35,220 nt of DNA from Roseomonas sp. 18066 (GCF_902706185.1 NZ_CACSJM010000058.1:1-35220); one strand, 5' to 3'; positions 1 through 8,569 are shown, counted from the first letter of the stretch. The notes: generated by a model not told the origin, from the sequence alone. A program made the numbers and translations.

Positions 1-1542
1 CCCCCGGAACCCCCCCCGGAACCCTCTGCCGGGCTGGCTTTCGCGGGCGGCCGCCGCTTCCTGGCGCTGCACCTGCCCGAGCTGCCGACCGACCGGCTGC
101 GCCGCGCCCTGCCGGACCTGCCGCGCGACCTGCCCTTGGCCGCCTGGGACCGCCAGGGCAGCCGCCGCGCCCTGACCGCGGTGGATGACGCCGCCGCCCG
201 CATCGGGCTGCATGCCGGCCAGGCTTTGGCCGATGCCCAGGCGATCTGCCCCGAGCTCCAGTTGCATCCCGCCGACCCCGTGGCCGATGCCGCGGCGCTG
301 GAGTCGCTGGCGCTGTGGGCGCGGCGCTGGACCCCGCTGGCGGCGGTCGATCCGCCGGACGGGCTGCTGCTCGACATCACCGGCTGCGCGCATCTCTTCG
401 GCGGCGAGCAGGCGCTGCTGGCAGAAACCCGCGCCCGGCTGCGCGCCGCCGGCATCGCCGCGCGGGGGGCGGTGGCGGGGCAGCCGGGCACCGCCGGCGC
501 CCTGGCCCGCGCCCGGCGCGACAATCCGGTGATCCCCTCGGGGCTGGAGGCGCGGATGGTCGCGCCGCTGCCGATCGGCCCGGCGCTGCGGTTGCAGGAC
601 AGCCTGCAGGCGGCGCTGTCCCGCCTCGGGCTGCGCCGGCTGGACGACCTGCTCAGCCAGCCGCGCGGGCCGCTGCAGCGCCGCTTCGGCCTGGACTTCA
701 TGCAGGCGCTGGATGCCGCCGCCGGCCGCCGCAGCCTGCCGCTGACCCCCGCCGTGCCGCCGCCCGACCTGCGCGTCACGCTGTCCCTGCTCGAGCCGGT
801 GGTGACGCGGACAGGGATCGAGGCCGTGCTGGAACGGCTGCTGGCCGCCCTCTGCGCGCGGCTGCATGGCGCCGGGCTGGGGGCGCGGCGGCTCAACCTG
901 ACCGCCTGGCGCGGCGACGGCACGCTGCAGGCCCTGGCGATTGGCACCGGCCTCGCCAGCCGCGAGCCCGCGCATCTGCGGCGGTTGTTCGCCGAGCCGC
1001 TGGGCAGCCTGCGGCCGGAGCTCGGCTTCGAGCGGATGGCGCTGGAGGCCTGGGCGGCCGACCCGCTGGCCATGGGCCGCCAGGCCGGGCTGCGGCTGGG
1101 CGAGGCGGGCGACGCCGCGGCGGCGGAGGCGCTGGCGCAGCTGCTCGACCGGCTGGGCCAGCGGCTGCGGCTGCGCCGCCCCGGCCCGCAGCCCAGCCAT
1201 TGGCCGGAGCGGATGCAGCGCGCCCTGCCGGCCCAGGCCGGGGCGCCGCCGCGGCCGCCCGGCTGGGGCGCGGCCCCCGCGCCGGTGCTGCTGCTGCGCG
1301 AGCCCGCCTTGCTCGACCTGCCGGCGGGCCTGCCCGAGGAATTGCCGCTGCAGCTGCCCTGGCGCGGCGGGCTGCAGGCGGTGGTGGCGCGGCAGGGCCC
1401 GATGCGGCGGGAGCCCGAATGGTGGCGCGCCGCCCCCGGCACGCCGCGGCGCGACTACCACCGGGTCGAGCTGGCCTCGGGCGAGCGGCTCTGGCTCTGC
1501 CGGTCCGGCGGGCGCTGGCTGCTGCATGGCCACCTGCCGTGA
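1..1542 (+). CDS. imuB: ImuB, Y-family polymerase-like mutasome protein (5' end outside the window)
   Basis: The frame is open from base 1, so the start codon lies upstream. Readable protein begins around base 49 with RRFLALHLPELPTDRL, the usual ImuB N-terminus; the TTG at 136 is only an internal codon. ImuB is a catalytically inactive Y-family relative that links ImuA, DnaE2 and the beta clamp during SOS translesion synthesis. The usual polymerase acidic motif is replaced here by LLLDITGCAHLFGGE, as in ImuB proteins. The middle has the palm/little-finger layout, and the protein ends in the typical short C-terminus (WLLHGHLP). It overlaps the next gene by 4 bases (GTGA), which indicates translational coupling with dnaE2. 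Any ImuA gene and the LexA-controlled promoter would lie upstream. Identification is confident; the 5' end is not visible. Confidence 0.92.
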   Translation, partial: PPEPPPEPSAGLAFAGGRRFLALHLPELPTDRLRRALPDLPRDLPLAAWDRQGSRRALTAVDDAAARIGLHAGQALADAQAICPELQLHPADPVADAAALESLALWARRWTPLAAVDPPDGLLLDITGCAHLFGGEQALLAETRARLRAAGIAARGAVAGQPGTAGALARARRDNPVIPSGLEARMVAPLPIGPALRLQDSLQAALSRLGLRRLDDLLSQPRGPLQRRFGLDFMQALDAAAGRRSLPLTPAVPPPDLRVTLSLLEPVVTRTGIEAVLERLLAALCARLHGAGLGARRLNLTAWRGDGTLQALAIGTGLASREPAHLRRLFAEPLGSLRPELGFERMALEAWAADPLAMGRQAGLRLGEAGDAAAAEALAQLLDRLGQRLRLRRPGPQPSHWPERMQRALPAQAGAPPRPPGWGAAPAPVLLLREPALLDLPAGLPEELPLQLPWRGGLQAVVARQGPMRREPEWWRAAPGTPRRDYHRVELASGERLWLCRSGGRWLLHGHLP

Positions 1543-4500
1543 CCTATGTCGAGGTCGCCGCCCGCTCGAATTTTTCCTTCCTGGACGGCGCCTCGCATCC
1601 GGACGAGCTGGTGCGCACCGCCGCCGCCCATGGCCATCCTGGCATCGGCCTTTGCGACCTGAACGGGCTGCCCGGCGTGGTGCGCGGCCATTCCGCGGCG
1701 AAGGAAGTGTCCAAGGAAGGACAGGAAATCGGCTTCATGCCGGGCTGCCGGCTGCGGCTGCTGGATGGCAGCGAATGGCTGGCCTGGCCGGCCGACCGGG
1801 CGGGCTATGGCGCGCTGACCGCGCTGCTCTCGGCCGGACGGATGGAGGCGCCGAAGGGCGAATGCCATGTCACGCTGGAGCAGATGGTCGCCGCCGCCGG
1901 CGAAAGCCCAGGCGGCTGGGCCCTGGCCGCGGTGCCGCCGGCCAAGCCCGACGACAGCTTCGCGAAACGGCTGAAGCTGGTGGCCCGCGCCCTGCGGCGC
2001 CGCCTGGTGATGCCGCTGTTCCTCTATGCCAGCTGCCCTTTCGCCGGCGACGACGCCGAGCGGCTCGACCGGCTGGCGGCGCTGGCGGAACGGGCCGGCG
2101 CCCGGCTGCTGGCCGGCAACGACATCCGCTACCACGCGGCCGGGCGGCGGCGGCTGGCCGACCTGCTGACCGCCATCCGGCTGCGCACCACCGTCGACGC
2201 GCTGGGCCTGGCCGCCGAGCCGAATGCCGAGCGCCGGCTGAAATCCCCGGCCGCCATGGCCCGGCTGTTCGCCCGCCATCCCCGCGCCATCGCGGCCACC
2301 CTGGAGCTGTTCCAGGCGACGCGCGGCTTCTCGCTCGACCAGCTGCGCTACGAATATCCGGACGAGGTGCTGGATCCCGGGCTGGACGCGCAGCAGAGCC
2401 TGGCGCGCCGGGTCGAGGCCGCGATCGCCGAGCGCTGGCCCGGCGGCATCGTCGCCGATCTGCGCCGCCGCCTGACCCATGAGCTGCGGCTGATCGGCGA
2501 GCTCGGCTACGCGCCCTATTTCCTGACGGTGCATGAGATCGTCCGCTTCGCCCGCAGCCGGGTGCCGCCGATCCTGTGCCAGGGGCGCGGGTCGGCGGCC
2601 AATTCGGCGGTCTGCTACGTGCTGGGCATCACCGCCGTCGATCCGGCCGAGCACGACCTGCTGTTCGAGCGCTTCGTCTCCGCCTCGCGCGGCGAGCCGC
2701 CCGACATCGACATCGACTTCGAGCATGAGCGGCGCGAGGAGGTGATCCAGCATCTCTACGAACGCTACGGCCGCGGCCGGGCGGCGATCTGCGCCACGCT
2801 GATCCGCTACCGCGCGCGCAGCGCCATCCGCGAGACCGGCCGCGCCATGGGGCTGAGCGAGGATGTCACCGCGCGCCTGGCCAAGGCCAGCTGGGGCCCG
2901 GGGCGGGAGATGTCGATGGAGGAGCTGGCGGCGGAGGAGAAGCTCGACCTCTCCGACCCGCGCCTGGCGATGACGCTGCAGCTGGCGGGGGAATTGCTGG
3001 ATTTCCCGCGCCACACCGCGACCCATGTCGGCGGCTTCGTCATCACCCGCGGGCCGCTGGTGCGGCTGGCCGTGGTCGGCAAGGCGGCGATGGAGAAGCG
3101 CACCGTCCTGGAATGGGACAAGGACGATATCGACGCGCTGGGCATCCTGAAGGTCGATGTGCTCGGCCTCGGCATGCTGTCCTGCCTGCGCCGCGGCTTC
3201 GACCTGCTGCGGCGGCATCACGGGCGGGACCTCGATCTCGCCAGCCTGCCGAAGGAATGTCCTGCCACCTACGGCATGCTGCAGCGGGCCGACAGCCTGG
3301 GGGTCTTCCAGGTGGAAAGCCGGGCGCAGATGAACATGCTGCCACGGCTGCGGCCGGAAAAATTCTACGACCTGGTGGTGCAGGTGGCGATCGTCCGGCC
3401 GGGGCCGATCCAGGGCGACATGGTGCATCCCTATCTGCGCCGGCGGCAGAAGCTGGAGAAGGTGACCTTTCCCGGGCCCAAGGGCGGCAACCAGCAAGAG
3501 ATCTACGACGTGCTGCACCGGACGGAAGGCGTGCCGCTGTTCCAGGAGCAGGCGATGCGACTGGCCATCGTCGCCGCCGGCTTTTCTCCTGAAGAAGCCG
3601 ACCAGCTGCGCCGCGCCATGGCCAGCTTCCGCGCCGATGGCAGCATCGAGCGCTACCGGGAAAAGCTGGTCGGCGGCATGGTCGGCCGCGGCTACGAGGA
3701 AGACTTCGCGCTGCGCGTCTTCGAGCAGATCCGCGGCTTCAGCTCCTACGGCTTCCCCGAGAGCCATGCGGCCAGCTTCGCCAAGCTGGTCTATGCCTCG
3801 GCCTGGATGAAATGCCACCACCCCGGCATCTTCGCCTGCGCCCTGCTGAACAGCCAGCCGATGGGCTTCTACGCCCCCGCCCAGATCATCCGCGACGCCC
3901 GCGAGCACGGCGTGCAGACCCGCCCCGTCGACATCAATGCCAGCCACTGGGACTGCGCCATGGAGGATGTGGCGGGCAGCGCCGACGGGCTGGCGCTGCG
4001 CCTCGGGCTGCGGCTGGTGCGCGGCCTGGCGGAGGAGGATGCGGCGCGCATCCTCGACGCCCGCCGGGCGCGCAACGGCGCCCCCTTCGCCGGCGTCGAG
4101 GAGCTGGCCTGGCGCGCCGGCCTCGGCCGTGGCGCGCTGGTGGCGCTGGCCGGGGCCGATGGCTTCGCCGGGGTGGGCGCCGGGCGCCGCCGCGCCGCCT
4201 GGGATGCGCGCGGCCTCGGCAGCGGCCCCCGCGGCAACAGCCTGGGCGAGCTGCCGCTGTTCAGCGCCGCCCATGCCGGCGGCGTGCTGTCCGGCGAGGC
4301 GCCGCTGCTGCCCGAGCCGCAATCCCCCTTGCCGGAGGAAGACGAGGGCGAGGCCATCGTCGAGGATTACGTCGCCACCGGCCTGACGCTGCGGCGCCAC
4401 CCGCTGGCGCTGCTGCGCCCGACGCTGCAGGGGCTGGGCTGCGCCGACATGCGCGCCCTGCAGCATGCCCGGCATGGCAGCCGGCTGCGGATCGCCGGGC

Positions 4501-4925
4501 TGGTGCTGATGCGGCAGCGTCCGGGCTCGGCCAAGGGCATCATCTTCCTGACGCTCGAGGACGAGCATGGCGAGGCCAACCTGGTCGTCTACACCGATGT
4601 CGCGGCGCGCGACCGGGCGGCGCTGGTCGGCAGCCGGCTGCTGCTGGCCGAGGGGCGGGTGGAGCGCGAGGACGCCCATTCGGCCGTCCCGATCATCCAC
4701 CTGCTGGTCGGCCGGCTGGAGGACCGCACCGCCCTGCTGGACGGGCTGATGCTGGGCGAGACCGCCGACGGCACCCGGCGCTGGGACCCCGGCTGGGCCG
4801 ACCGCAACCTCGGCCCGGGCGACGAGGTGCGGCATGGCGGGCCGCCCGCTTCCCGCGGCGAGACGCCACCCCAGCGCCGCGGCCCGGATGGCGCCCGGCT
4901 GCCGCGCAGCCGCGATTTCCGCTGA
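1539..4925 (+). CDS. dnaE2: Error-prone DNA polymerase DnaE2 (ImuC)
   Basis: C-family DNA polymerase alpha subunit of the DnaE2/ImuC type, 1128 residues, the normal length. The GTG at 1539 is chosen because it overlaps the imuB stop and puts the conserved N-terminus TYVEVAARSNFSFLDGASHP at residue 2; the open frame upstream of it is only the shadow of imuB. The PHP domain fills about the first 220 residues. Polymerase motifs follow: the acidic PDIDIDF (D389, D391, D393) and KVDVLGLG (D540), then the finger motif with SFRADGSIERYREKL and FSSYGFPESHAASFAK. The OB-fold lies near the C-terminus (about residues 985-1040). The enzyme extends across lesions together with ImuA and ImuB and causes SOS mutagenesis. 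No SOS box is visible in front of it, as expected for a downstream operon member. Confidence 0.96.
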   Translation: MTYVEVAARSNFSFLDGASHPDELVRTAAAHGHPGIGLCDLNGLPGVVRGHSAAKEVSKEGQEIGFMPGCRLRLLDGSEWLAWPADRAGYGALTALLSAGRMEAPKGECHVTLEQMVAAAGESPGGWALAAVPPAKPDDSFAKRLKLVARALRRRLVMPLFLYASCPFAGDDAERLDRLAALAERAGARLLAGNDIRYHAAGRRRLADLLTAIRLRTTVDALGLAAEPNAERRLKSPAAMARLFARHPRAIAATLELFQATRGFSLDQLRYEYPDEVLDPGLDAQQSLARRVEAAIAERWPGGIVADLRRRLTHELRLIGELGYAPYFLTVHEIVRFARSRVPPILCQGRGSAANSAVCYVLGITAVDPAEHDLLFERFVSASRGEPPDIDIDFEHERREEVIQHLYERYGRGRAAICATLIRYRARSAIRETGRAMGLSEDVTARLAKASWGPGREMSMEELAAEEKLDLSDPRLAMTLQLAGELLDFPRHTATHVGGFVITRGPLVRLAVVGKAAMEKRTVLEWDKDDIDALGILKVDVLGLGMLSCLRRGFDLLRRHHGRDLDLASLPKECPATYGMLQRADSLGVFQVESRAQMNMLPRLRPEKFYDLVVQVAIVRPGPIQGDMVHPYLRRRQKLEKVTFPGPKGGNQQEIYDVLHRTEGVPLFQEQAMRLAIVAAGFSPEEADQLRRAMASFRADGSIERYREKLVGGMVGRGYEEDFALRVFEQIRGFSSYGFPESHAASFAKLVYASAWMKCHHPGIFACALLNSQPMGFYAPAQIIRDAREHGVQTRPVDINASHWDCAMEDVAGSADGLALRLGLRLVRGLAEEDAARILDARRARNGAPFAGVEELAWRAGLGRGALVALAGADGFAGVGAGRRRAAWDARGLGSGPRGNSLGELPLFSAAHAGGVLSGEAPLLPEPQSPLPEEDEGEAIVEDYVATGLTLRRHPLALLRPTLQGLGCADMRALQHARHGSRLRIAGLVLMRQRPGSAKGIIFLTLEDEHGEANLVVYTDVAARDRAALVGSRLLLAEGRVEREDAHSAVPIIHLLVGRLEDRTALLDGLMLGETADGTRRWDPGWADRNLGPGDEVRHGGPPASRGETPPQRRGPDGARLPRSRDFR

Positions 4926-4949
4926 GCGGGATGGGTTGCATCATTCTGG

Positions 4950-4966
4950 CTGATGGTATCCATCAG
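4950..4966. promoter_or_regulatory. Short perfect inverted repeat downstream of dnaE2
   Basis: CTGATGG, three bases, then CCATCAG form a 7-bp perfect inverted repeat 25 bases after the dnaE2 stop. No run of T follows, so it is a weak terminator candidate. It lies about 95 bases before the next gene and could equally be an operator. Function is not established. Confidence 0.3.
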
Positions 4967-5058
4967 GATTCCAAGTTTCCTATTGATCGGTTGCCACCCC
5001 ATTCTCTGGATCGACGGCAGGACAGCCTGCCCACGCAACGCAAACGAGGATGACGACC

Positions 5059-5379
5059 ATGACCAAGATCTCCGCCCTTCTGGTTGCCGCCGGCCTGGCC
5101 ATCGCCCCGGGCCTGGCCAGCGCCGCCGACCTTTACGACAACACCAACAATGCCTCGGCCATCGGCAGCCCCTTCGCCTATTCCATGCCGGTGACGCAGA
5201 GCGCCGATGCCCGCCTGCCGCTGCGGGTCGGCAATTCGGCCGGCGCCTCCACCGCGGCCCTGACCGAGGAGCCGGTGGCGACCAGCCAGGCGCGCGGCCC
5301 CGGCCTGCCGCTGGTGGTGGGCAATGCCGCCTCGGCCTTCGGTGGCCCGGGCACCGGGCCGCGCAGCACCCGCGGCTGA
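5059..5379 (+). CDS. Small secreted/periplasmic protein of unknown function
   Basis: 106 residues. ATG 5059 is preferred over ATG 5050 because GAGG at 5046-5049 abuts the first ATG but sits 9 bases before the second. The N-terminus is a clear Sec signal peptide: a basic start (MTK), a hydrophobic stretch and a cleavage site after LASA, leaving a mature protein starting ADLYD. The mature part holds a duplicated short motif, LPLRVGNSAGAS and LPLVVGNAASAF, about 35 residues apart, rich in small residues. A family is not recognised. The gene has its own strong terminator and is probably a single-gene unit. It is likely exported to the periplasm or beyond; the role cannot be told from sequence. 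Confidence 0.75.
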   Translation: MTKISALLVAAGLAIAPGLASAADLYDNTNNASAIGSPFAYSMPVTQSADARLPLRVGNSAGASTAALTEEPVATSQARGPGLPLVVGNAASAFGGPGTGPRSTRG

Positions 5380-5405
5380 ACCCTCGCCGCCGGATGGTGG
5401 CCGAC

Positions 5406-5440
5406 GCCGCGCCGGGCAGCTCGCCCGGCGCGGCTTTTTT
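5406..5440 (+). terminator. Intrinsic terminator of the small secreted protein gene
   Basis: A perfect 12-bp GC-rich stem (5406-5417 with 5423-5434) with a 5-base loop is followed at once by six T (5435-5440). It starts 27 bases after the stop codon. This is the clearest rho-independent terminator in the window. Confidence 0.92.
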
Positions 5441-5772
5441 GCGTGCTGGCGCCAGGGCGGGCTGCCACTGGCGGTTGCGGCACGCGGAAAGATGACGTGT
5501 GAAAAGATGACCGGCCGCCGCGTGGGGCCGACGGAATAGATTCGATCCCCTCCCTCGTTGCCGTCGCCGCCATGGCCGCCGATCCGCTACGCGGCCGCTT
5601 CCGAACACAGCCGCGGGATGCGCGGCTTTCGCATCGAAATGGCCTTGCTGACGGTGCGGTAAACCGTCACATAACGCCCCGGTTAATTGTTTAAAAAAAC
5701 ACTCCACGATGCCTCTTTTGCGATGGCACACCGGCACCACCTCGCCGATGAGCCCGCAAGAAGGGGTGATTC
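5441..5772. other. Gene-poor stretch with an AT-rich patch and a small inverted repeat
   Basis: No convincing gene on either strand. GACGGT (5650-5655) and ACCGTC (5663-5668) form a 6-bp inverted repeat with 7 bases between. Just after it, about 5680-5702, is an AT-rich patch with a run of seven A, unusual for this GC-rich DNA and suited to a promoter for the small reading frames that follow. Confidence 0.4.
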
Positions 5773-5919
5773 GTGTCAACGCGCCCCGGCGGCCAGAATG
5801 GTGCTTCGATGGCGGCATTCCAGAAAGGAGCGGACATCATTTTCATCGATCACTCCGCGGGGAACAGGGCGCCCGGGTCGCGCGCCGCGGCCCCGGCCGG
5901 GCTGTCGCACGGGGCCTAG
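5773..5919 (+). CDS. Possible 48-residue protein, unknown
   Basis: A short frame begins GTG at 5773 behind a purine-rich AAGAAGGGG ribosome site (5758-5766) and ends TAG three bases before the next ATG at 5923. The product starts STRPGGQNGASMAAFQKGAD and is rich in Gly, Ala and Arg. The good ribosome site and tight spacing to the next gene are the only support. It could be a translated leader peptide or chance. Confidence 0.35.
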   Translation: MSTRPGGQNGASMAAFQKGADIIFIDHSAGNRAPGSRAAAPAGLSHGA

Positions 5920-5922
5920 CCG

Positions 5923-6168
5923 ATGGTTCACCCCACCAGGGCCGACAGCCTGGCCCAGAGGCTGGCCCAGCGGCTGGAGCCGTCGCAGGCGGATGCCGTG
6001 GTCAGCGAGGTGATCGGCCTGGCCGTGGCCGACCGGCTGCGCGCCGCCGGCCTGCTGAACCGCAACTGGATGCTGACCAATACCGGCCTGGCCGTGCGCG
6101 ACATCCTGCTGAAGAAGCAGACCGACGGCCCGGCGGATGTCATGACCCCCAAGCTCGCCGCCGAGTGA
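5923..6168 (+). CDS. Hypothetical 81-residue protein
   Basis: Starts ATG 5923, three bases after the preceding short frame, so the two may be translationally coupled. Residues 14-60 look mainly helical, with a regular hydrophobic pattern (ADAVVSEVIGLAVADRLRAA), then an LLNRNWMLTNTGLAVRDILL stretch. No signal peptide or membrane segment is seen. Codons show the strong GC third-position bias of real genes here. No family is recognised. The hydrophobic pattern and small size suggest a cytosolic helical protein that forms oligomers; this is inference. Confidence 0.55.
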   Translation: MVHPTRADSLAQRLAQRLEPSQADAVVSEVIGLAVADRLRAAGLLNRNWMLTNTGLAVRDILLKKQTDGPADVMTPKLAAE

Positions 6169-6199
6169 CCCGGCGCCCGGGTTAATTCGGCGTCATCCC

Positions 6200-6255
6200 G
6201 GCCAGGGCCAGGGCCAGGGCCAGAGCGTGGCCAGAGCCAGGGCCAGGGCAGGGGC
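6200..6255. repeat. GGCCAG hexamer repeat tract
   Basis: Four tandem GGCCAG units (6200-6223), a six-base interruption, then three more exact or near copies to about 6246, in the gap between 6168 and the Bug-family gene. Copies vary by one or two bases. Length variation between strains would be expected. Confidence 0.8.
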
Positions 6256-6421
6256 CTTGCTTGGCCGCTGCACCGTGGCTGGCGCCGGCCGGCCCAAGCC
6301 TTGGGCGCGGCCTGCCCAGCGCCTGGGCAGCGGCGGTCCCGATACCGCAAAATCCGGCCGCGCCCCGCATTGTTGCACTGCGGCGGGAAGGATAGCCTCG
6401 CGGCGACCGGAGATTTGCCGC

Positions 6422-7438
6422 ATGACCACCACCCGCGCCTTCCTGGGCCGCCACCTTCTGGGCCGCCGTTGCCTCGGCCATTCCCTGCTGGGCGGCGCCC
6501 TGCTTGCCGGGGCCGCCCGCCCGGCCGCGGCGCAGGGCGCCTGGCCCAGCCGGCCGGTGCGCATGATGGTGGGCTTCGCCCCCGGCGGCTTCACCGACAT
6601 CGTCGCCCGCGCCGTCGCCGAGCAATATGCCGCCGAGCTCGGCCAGCCCTTCGTCATCGAGAGCCGCTCCGGCGCCTCCGGCACCATCGCCACCAATGCG
6701 GTGGCCAAGTCGGCGCCCGATGGCGGCGTGCTGCTGTTCGGCCATTCGACGCCCAACGCGGTGGCGGCGGCGCTGTTCAGCAACCTGCCCTACGACCCGC
6801 TGCGCGACCTGACGCCGATCGCCCAGATCGCCGTCCACCCGCATCTGCTGGTGGTGCCGGCGAGCTCCCCCTTCACCTCGGTCGAGCAGCTGATCGCGGC
6901 GGCGAAGAAGAACCCTGGCAGCATCACCTATTCCTCGGCCGGCATCGGCTCGGTGCACCACCTGGCCTGCGCGACCCTGGCGCAGAAGGCGGGGGTGGAG
7001 CTGACCCACGTGCCCTATCGCGGCAGCGCGCCGGCCATGGCCGATCTGCTGGCCGGCCGCGTCAGCATGACCATCGACGGGGTCAGCGCGGTGGCGCCGC
7101 AGATCGCCGAGGGCAAGCTGCGCCCGCTGGCGGCCGGCACGCTGGCCCGCATCGCCCGCTACCCCGAGCTGCCGACGCTGCAGCAGCTGGGCTATGGCGA
7201 CATCGACGCGATGAGCTGGGTCGGCGTCTTCGGGCCGCCCGGCCTGCCGCAGCCGATCGTCGACCGCCTGGTCGCCGCCAGCGACCGCGCCATGCAGGCG
7301 CCGGCCATGATCAAGGTGATCGAGGATGGCGGCTCGCTGCCCGCCAGCCGCCGCACCGCCGAGTTCCGCGACTTCGTGGCGCTGGAGATCGAGCGCTACA
7401 AGGCGGTGCTGGGGGAGGGCAAGATCGCGCTGGAGTGA
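6422..7438 (+). CDS. Bug/TctC-family tripartite tricarboxylate transporter substrate-binding protein
   Basis: 338 residues, normal for the Bug (Bordetella uptake gene) family of periplasmic solute receptors. ATG 6422 follows GGAG at 6409-6412. Residues 1-37 are an Arg-rich export signal ending near RPAAA, then the mature start AQGAWPSRPVRMMVGFAPGG. Family hallmarks are visible: FAPGGFTDIVAR, the ASGTIATNAVAKSAPDG segment, LPYDPLRDLTPI, THVPYRGSAPAMADLLAGRV and IAEGKLRPLA. These receptors bind small carboxylates or similar solutes and hand them to TctAB membrane partners. No TctA or TctB gene is nearby, so it is an orphan receptor, common in Acetobacteraceae and Burkholderiales. The ligand cannot be deduced. 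Confidence 0.93.
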   Translation: MTTTRAFLGRHLLGRRCLGHSLLGGALLAGAARPAAAQGAWPSRPVRMMVGFAPGGFTDIVARAVAEQYAAELGQPFVIESRSGASGTIATNAVAKSAPDGGVLLFGHSTPNAVAAALFSNLPYDPLRDLTPIAQIAVHPHLLVVPASSPFTSVEQLIAAAKKNPGSITYSSAGIGSVHHLACATLAQKAGVELTHVPYRGSAPAMADLLAGRVSMTIDGVSAVAPQIAEGKLRPLAAGTLARIARYPELPTLQQLGYGDIDAMSWVGVFGPPGLPQPIVDRLVAASDRAMQAPAMIKVIEDGGSLPASRRTAEFRDFVALEIERYKAVLGEGKIALE

Positions 7439-7521
7439 GCCGGGCGAACCTTTGCTCGCAGGGAAGTGGCTGGACCGGCACAACTGTTGCGTGTGCTCCT
7501 GCGCCACCTCCCTCCGACTTG

Positions 7522-7758
7522 ATGGTGACGCCCTTGCTGTTCTCCGAGCCTGACCTCCGGCATTCCATGGTGATGCAGGAGGTGGCGTCCGCCCTGGTCG
7601 AGGCCGTGGGAAGCCTTGTCGGTCAAGGGGATGTGCAGCCCGGCGCGGCGCCCGGGCTGCTGGACAGCGCCATCCAGGGCCTGCCCGCCGGTGCCCGCTC
7701 GATGGTCCGGTTCGAGGCTCACAGGTTGTGGATGCGGCGAATCGACAATTTAGGGTAG
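7522..7758 (+). CDS. Small hypothetical protein, member 1 of a three-gene paralogous set
   Basis: 78 residues from ATG 7522; ATG 7567 or 7573 are equally possible, as none has a strong ribosome site. Codons from 7585 to 7730 are mostly GC-ended, as in genes here. Its core (ALVEAVGSLVGQGDVQPG, then LLDSAIQGLPAG and RFEAHRL) lines up with the products of 7815-8027 and 10054-10320 along about 55 residues, which supports a real or recently real gene. The shared pattern is two amphipathic helices around a Gly-containing turn. Function unknown. It is the most divergent of the three and may be decaying. Confidence 0.42.
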   Translation: MVTPLLFSEPDLRHSMVMQEVASALVEAVGSLVGQGDVQPGAAPGLLDSAIQGLPAGARSMVRFEAHRLWMRRIDNLG

Positions 7759-7814
7759 CAGAAGCCCCAGCCAGGTGTTCATCCTGGTCCTGGATGAAGC
7801 GCAGGAAAATCACC

Positions 7815-8027
7815 GTGCCCGATATCGCAGCATCGACGACCGCCGTGCAGACCCTGGTCGATGAGATCGAGGAACTGGTGACCAGCGGGGAGGGCAAGGC
7901 CGAGGACGCCTTCGCCCTGCTGCAGCGCATGCTCGACCGCAAGCCGATCGTCTTCAGCCCCGCGGCCCTGCTGCGGGCCGAAGCCGCCAAGCTGCGCGAC
8001 GACTATTTCAGCGGGCCCCGTCACTGA
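7815..8027 (+). CDS. Small hypothetical protein, member 2 of the paralogous set
   Basis: 70 residues from GTG 7815, preferred because AGGA at 7803-7806 is 8 bases upstream; ATG 7794 in the same frame would add seven residues. The product is acidic and helical, with AVQTLVDEIEELVTSGEG, then AFALLQRMLDRKPI and LLRAEAAKLRDDYF. It aligns with the gene at 10054 (LVLELEALVAGG, DLLHRAIDHLP, LRPEAEKVSR) and with the one directly upstream. No known domain is recognised. It stands 56 bases after its upstream paralogue, which suggests tandem duplication. Confidence 0.6.
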   Translation: MPDIAASTTAVQTLVDEIEELVTSGEGKAEDAFALLQRMLDRKPIVFSPAALLRAEAAKLRDDYFSGPRH

Positions 8028-8152
8028 AGGACCGCTCCGGCGCGCCGGCCTGGCTGGACGCATCCCAGCCCTGTCGGCTTTGCCTGGATCAAGCCGCTGC
8101 CTGAGGCAGAGGCAACCTATGAATCCAGCACCGCTTTCTGTAAGTTGGCAGG

Positions 8153-8521
8153 ATGAATTCACGAAAGAACGACACCGTCAACGACCGGCTGGCGACAGCC
8201 GCGAAGTCGAAGGAGGCGATGCTCGAGCGGTTCCGCGCCCGTCCGGGGCCGGATGATCCTGCCCTGATCGAGCAGCAGGCCGCCCGCAAGGCGATCAGCG
8301 ATGCCCGTGACGCCCGCAATGCGGAGCGCAAGGCCGCCCGCGAGGCGGAAGCCGCGCGCCTGGCCGCCGAGAAGGCCGCCGCGCGCGAGGCGAAGATCGC
8401 CCTGGAGGCCGAGAAGGCCGCCGAGGCCGCAGCCGCCGCACGGCGCGCCGCCGCCCTGCCGGCCGAGCAGAAGGCCGCCCGCGACGCCCGCTACGCCGCC
8501 CGTCAGGCGCGCCGCCGCTAA
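8153..8521 (+). CDS. DUF6481-like highly charged, Ala-rich protein
   Basis: 122 residues, almost one continuous charged helix. The N-terminus NDRLATAAKSKEAMLERFRA followed by PGPDDPAL matches the layout of alphaproteobacterial DUF6481 proteins as I know them. The rest is repeated Ala/Arg/Glu-rich heptad-like sequence (AAREAEAARLAAEKAAAREA) ending in a basic tail QARRR. No signal peptide or membrane segment. Such proteins may bind nucleic acid or form coiled coils; no function is established. The ribosome site is weak (AGG directly before the ATG). Family assignment rests on the N-terminal motif only. Confidence 0.7.
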   Translation: MNSRKNDTVNDRLATAAKSKEAMLERFRARPGPDDPALIEQQAARKAISDARDARNAERKAAREAEAARLAAEKAAAREAKIALEAEKAAEAAAAARRAAALPAEQKAARDARYAARQARRR

Positions 8522-8551
8522 GCGGCTGGCGGAACCGCCCCGCGCCCTTCT

Positions 8552-8569
8552 CCCCGCCTTTCGGCGGGG
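8552..8569. terminator. GC hairpin after the DUF6481-like gene
   Basis: CCCCGCC (8552-8558) and GGCGGGG (8563-8569) form a 7-bp perfect stem with a 4-base loop, 30 bases after the stop codon. No T run follows, so it could be a weak or processing hairpin only. Confidence 0.35.

Noticed and set aside
315..1538. A long N-terminal extension of DnaE2 through imuB
   Set aside because: The upstream frame is open only because of GC-rich codon bias; its translation is low-complexity Ala/Arg/Pro, while imuB in the other frame is clearly coding.
1455..4835. A 1126-residue reverse-strand protein opposite dnaE2
   Set aside because: Gln/Ala/Gly-rich sequence with no domain, an antisense shadow of a highly conserved polymerase gene. 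The same applies to other long frames opposite hsdR, the histidine kinase and the Stealth gene.
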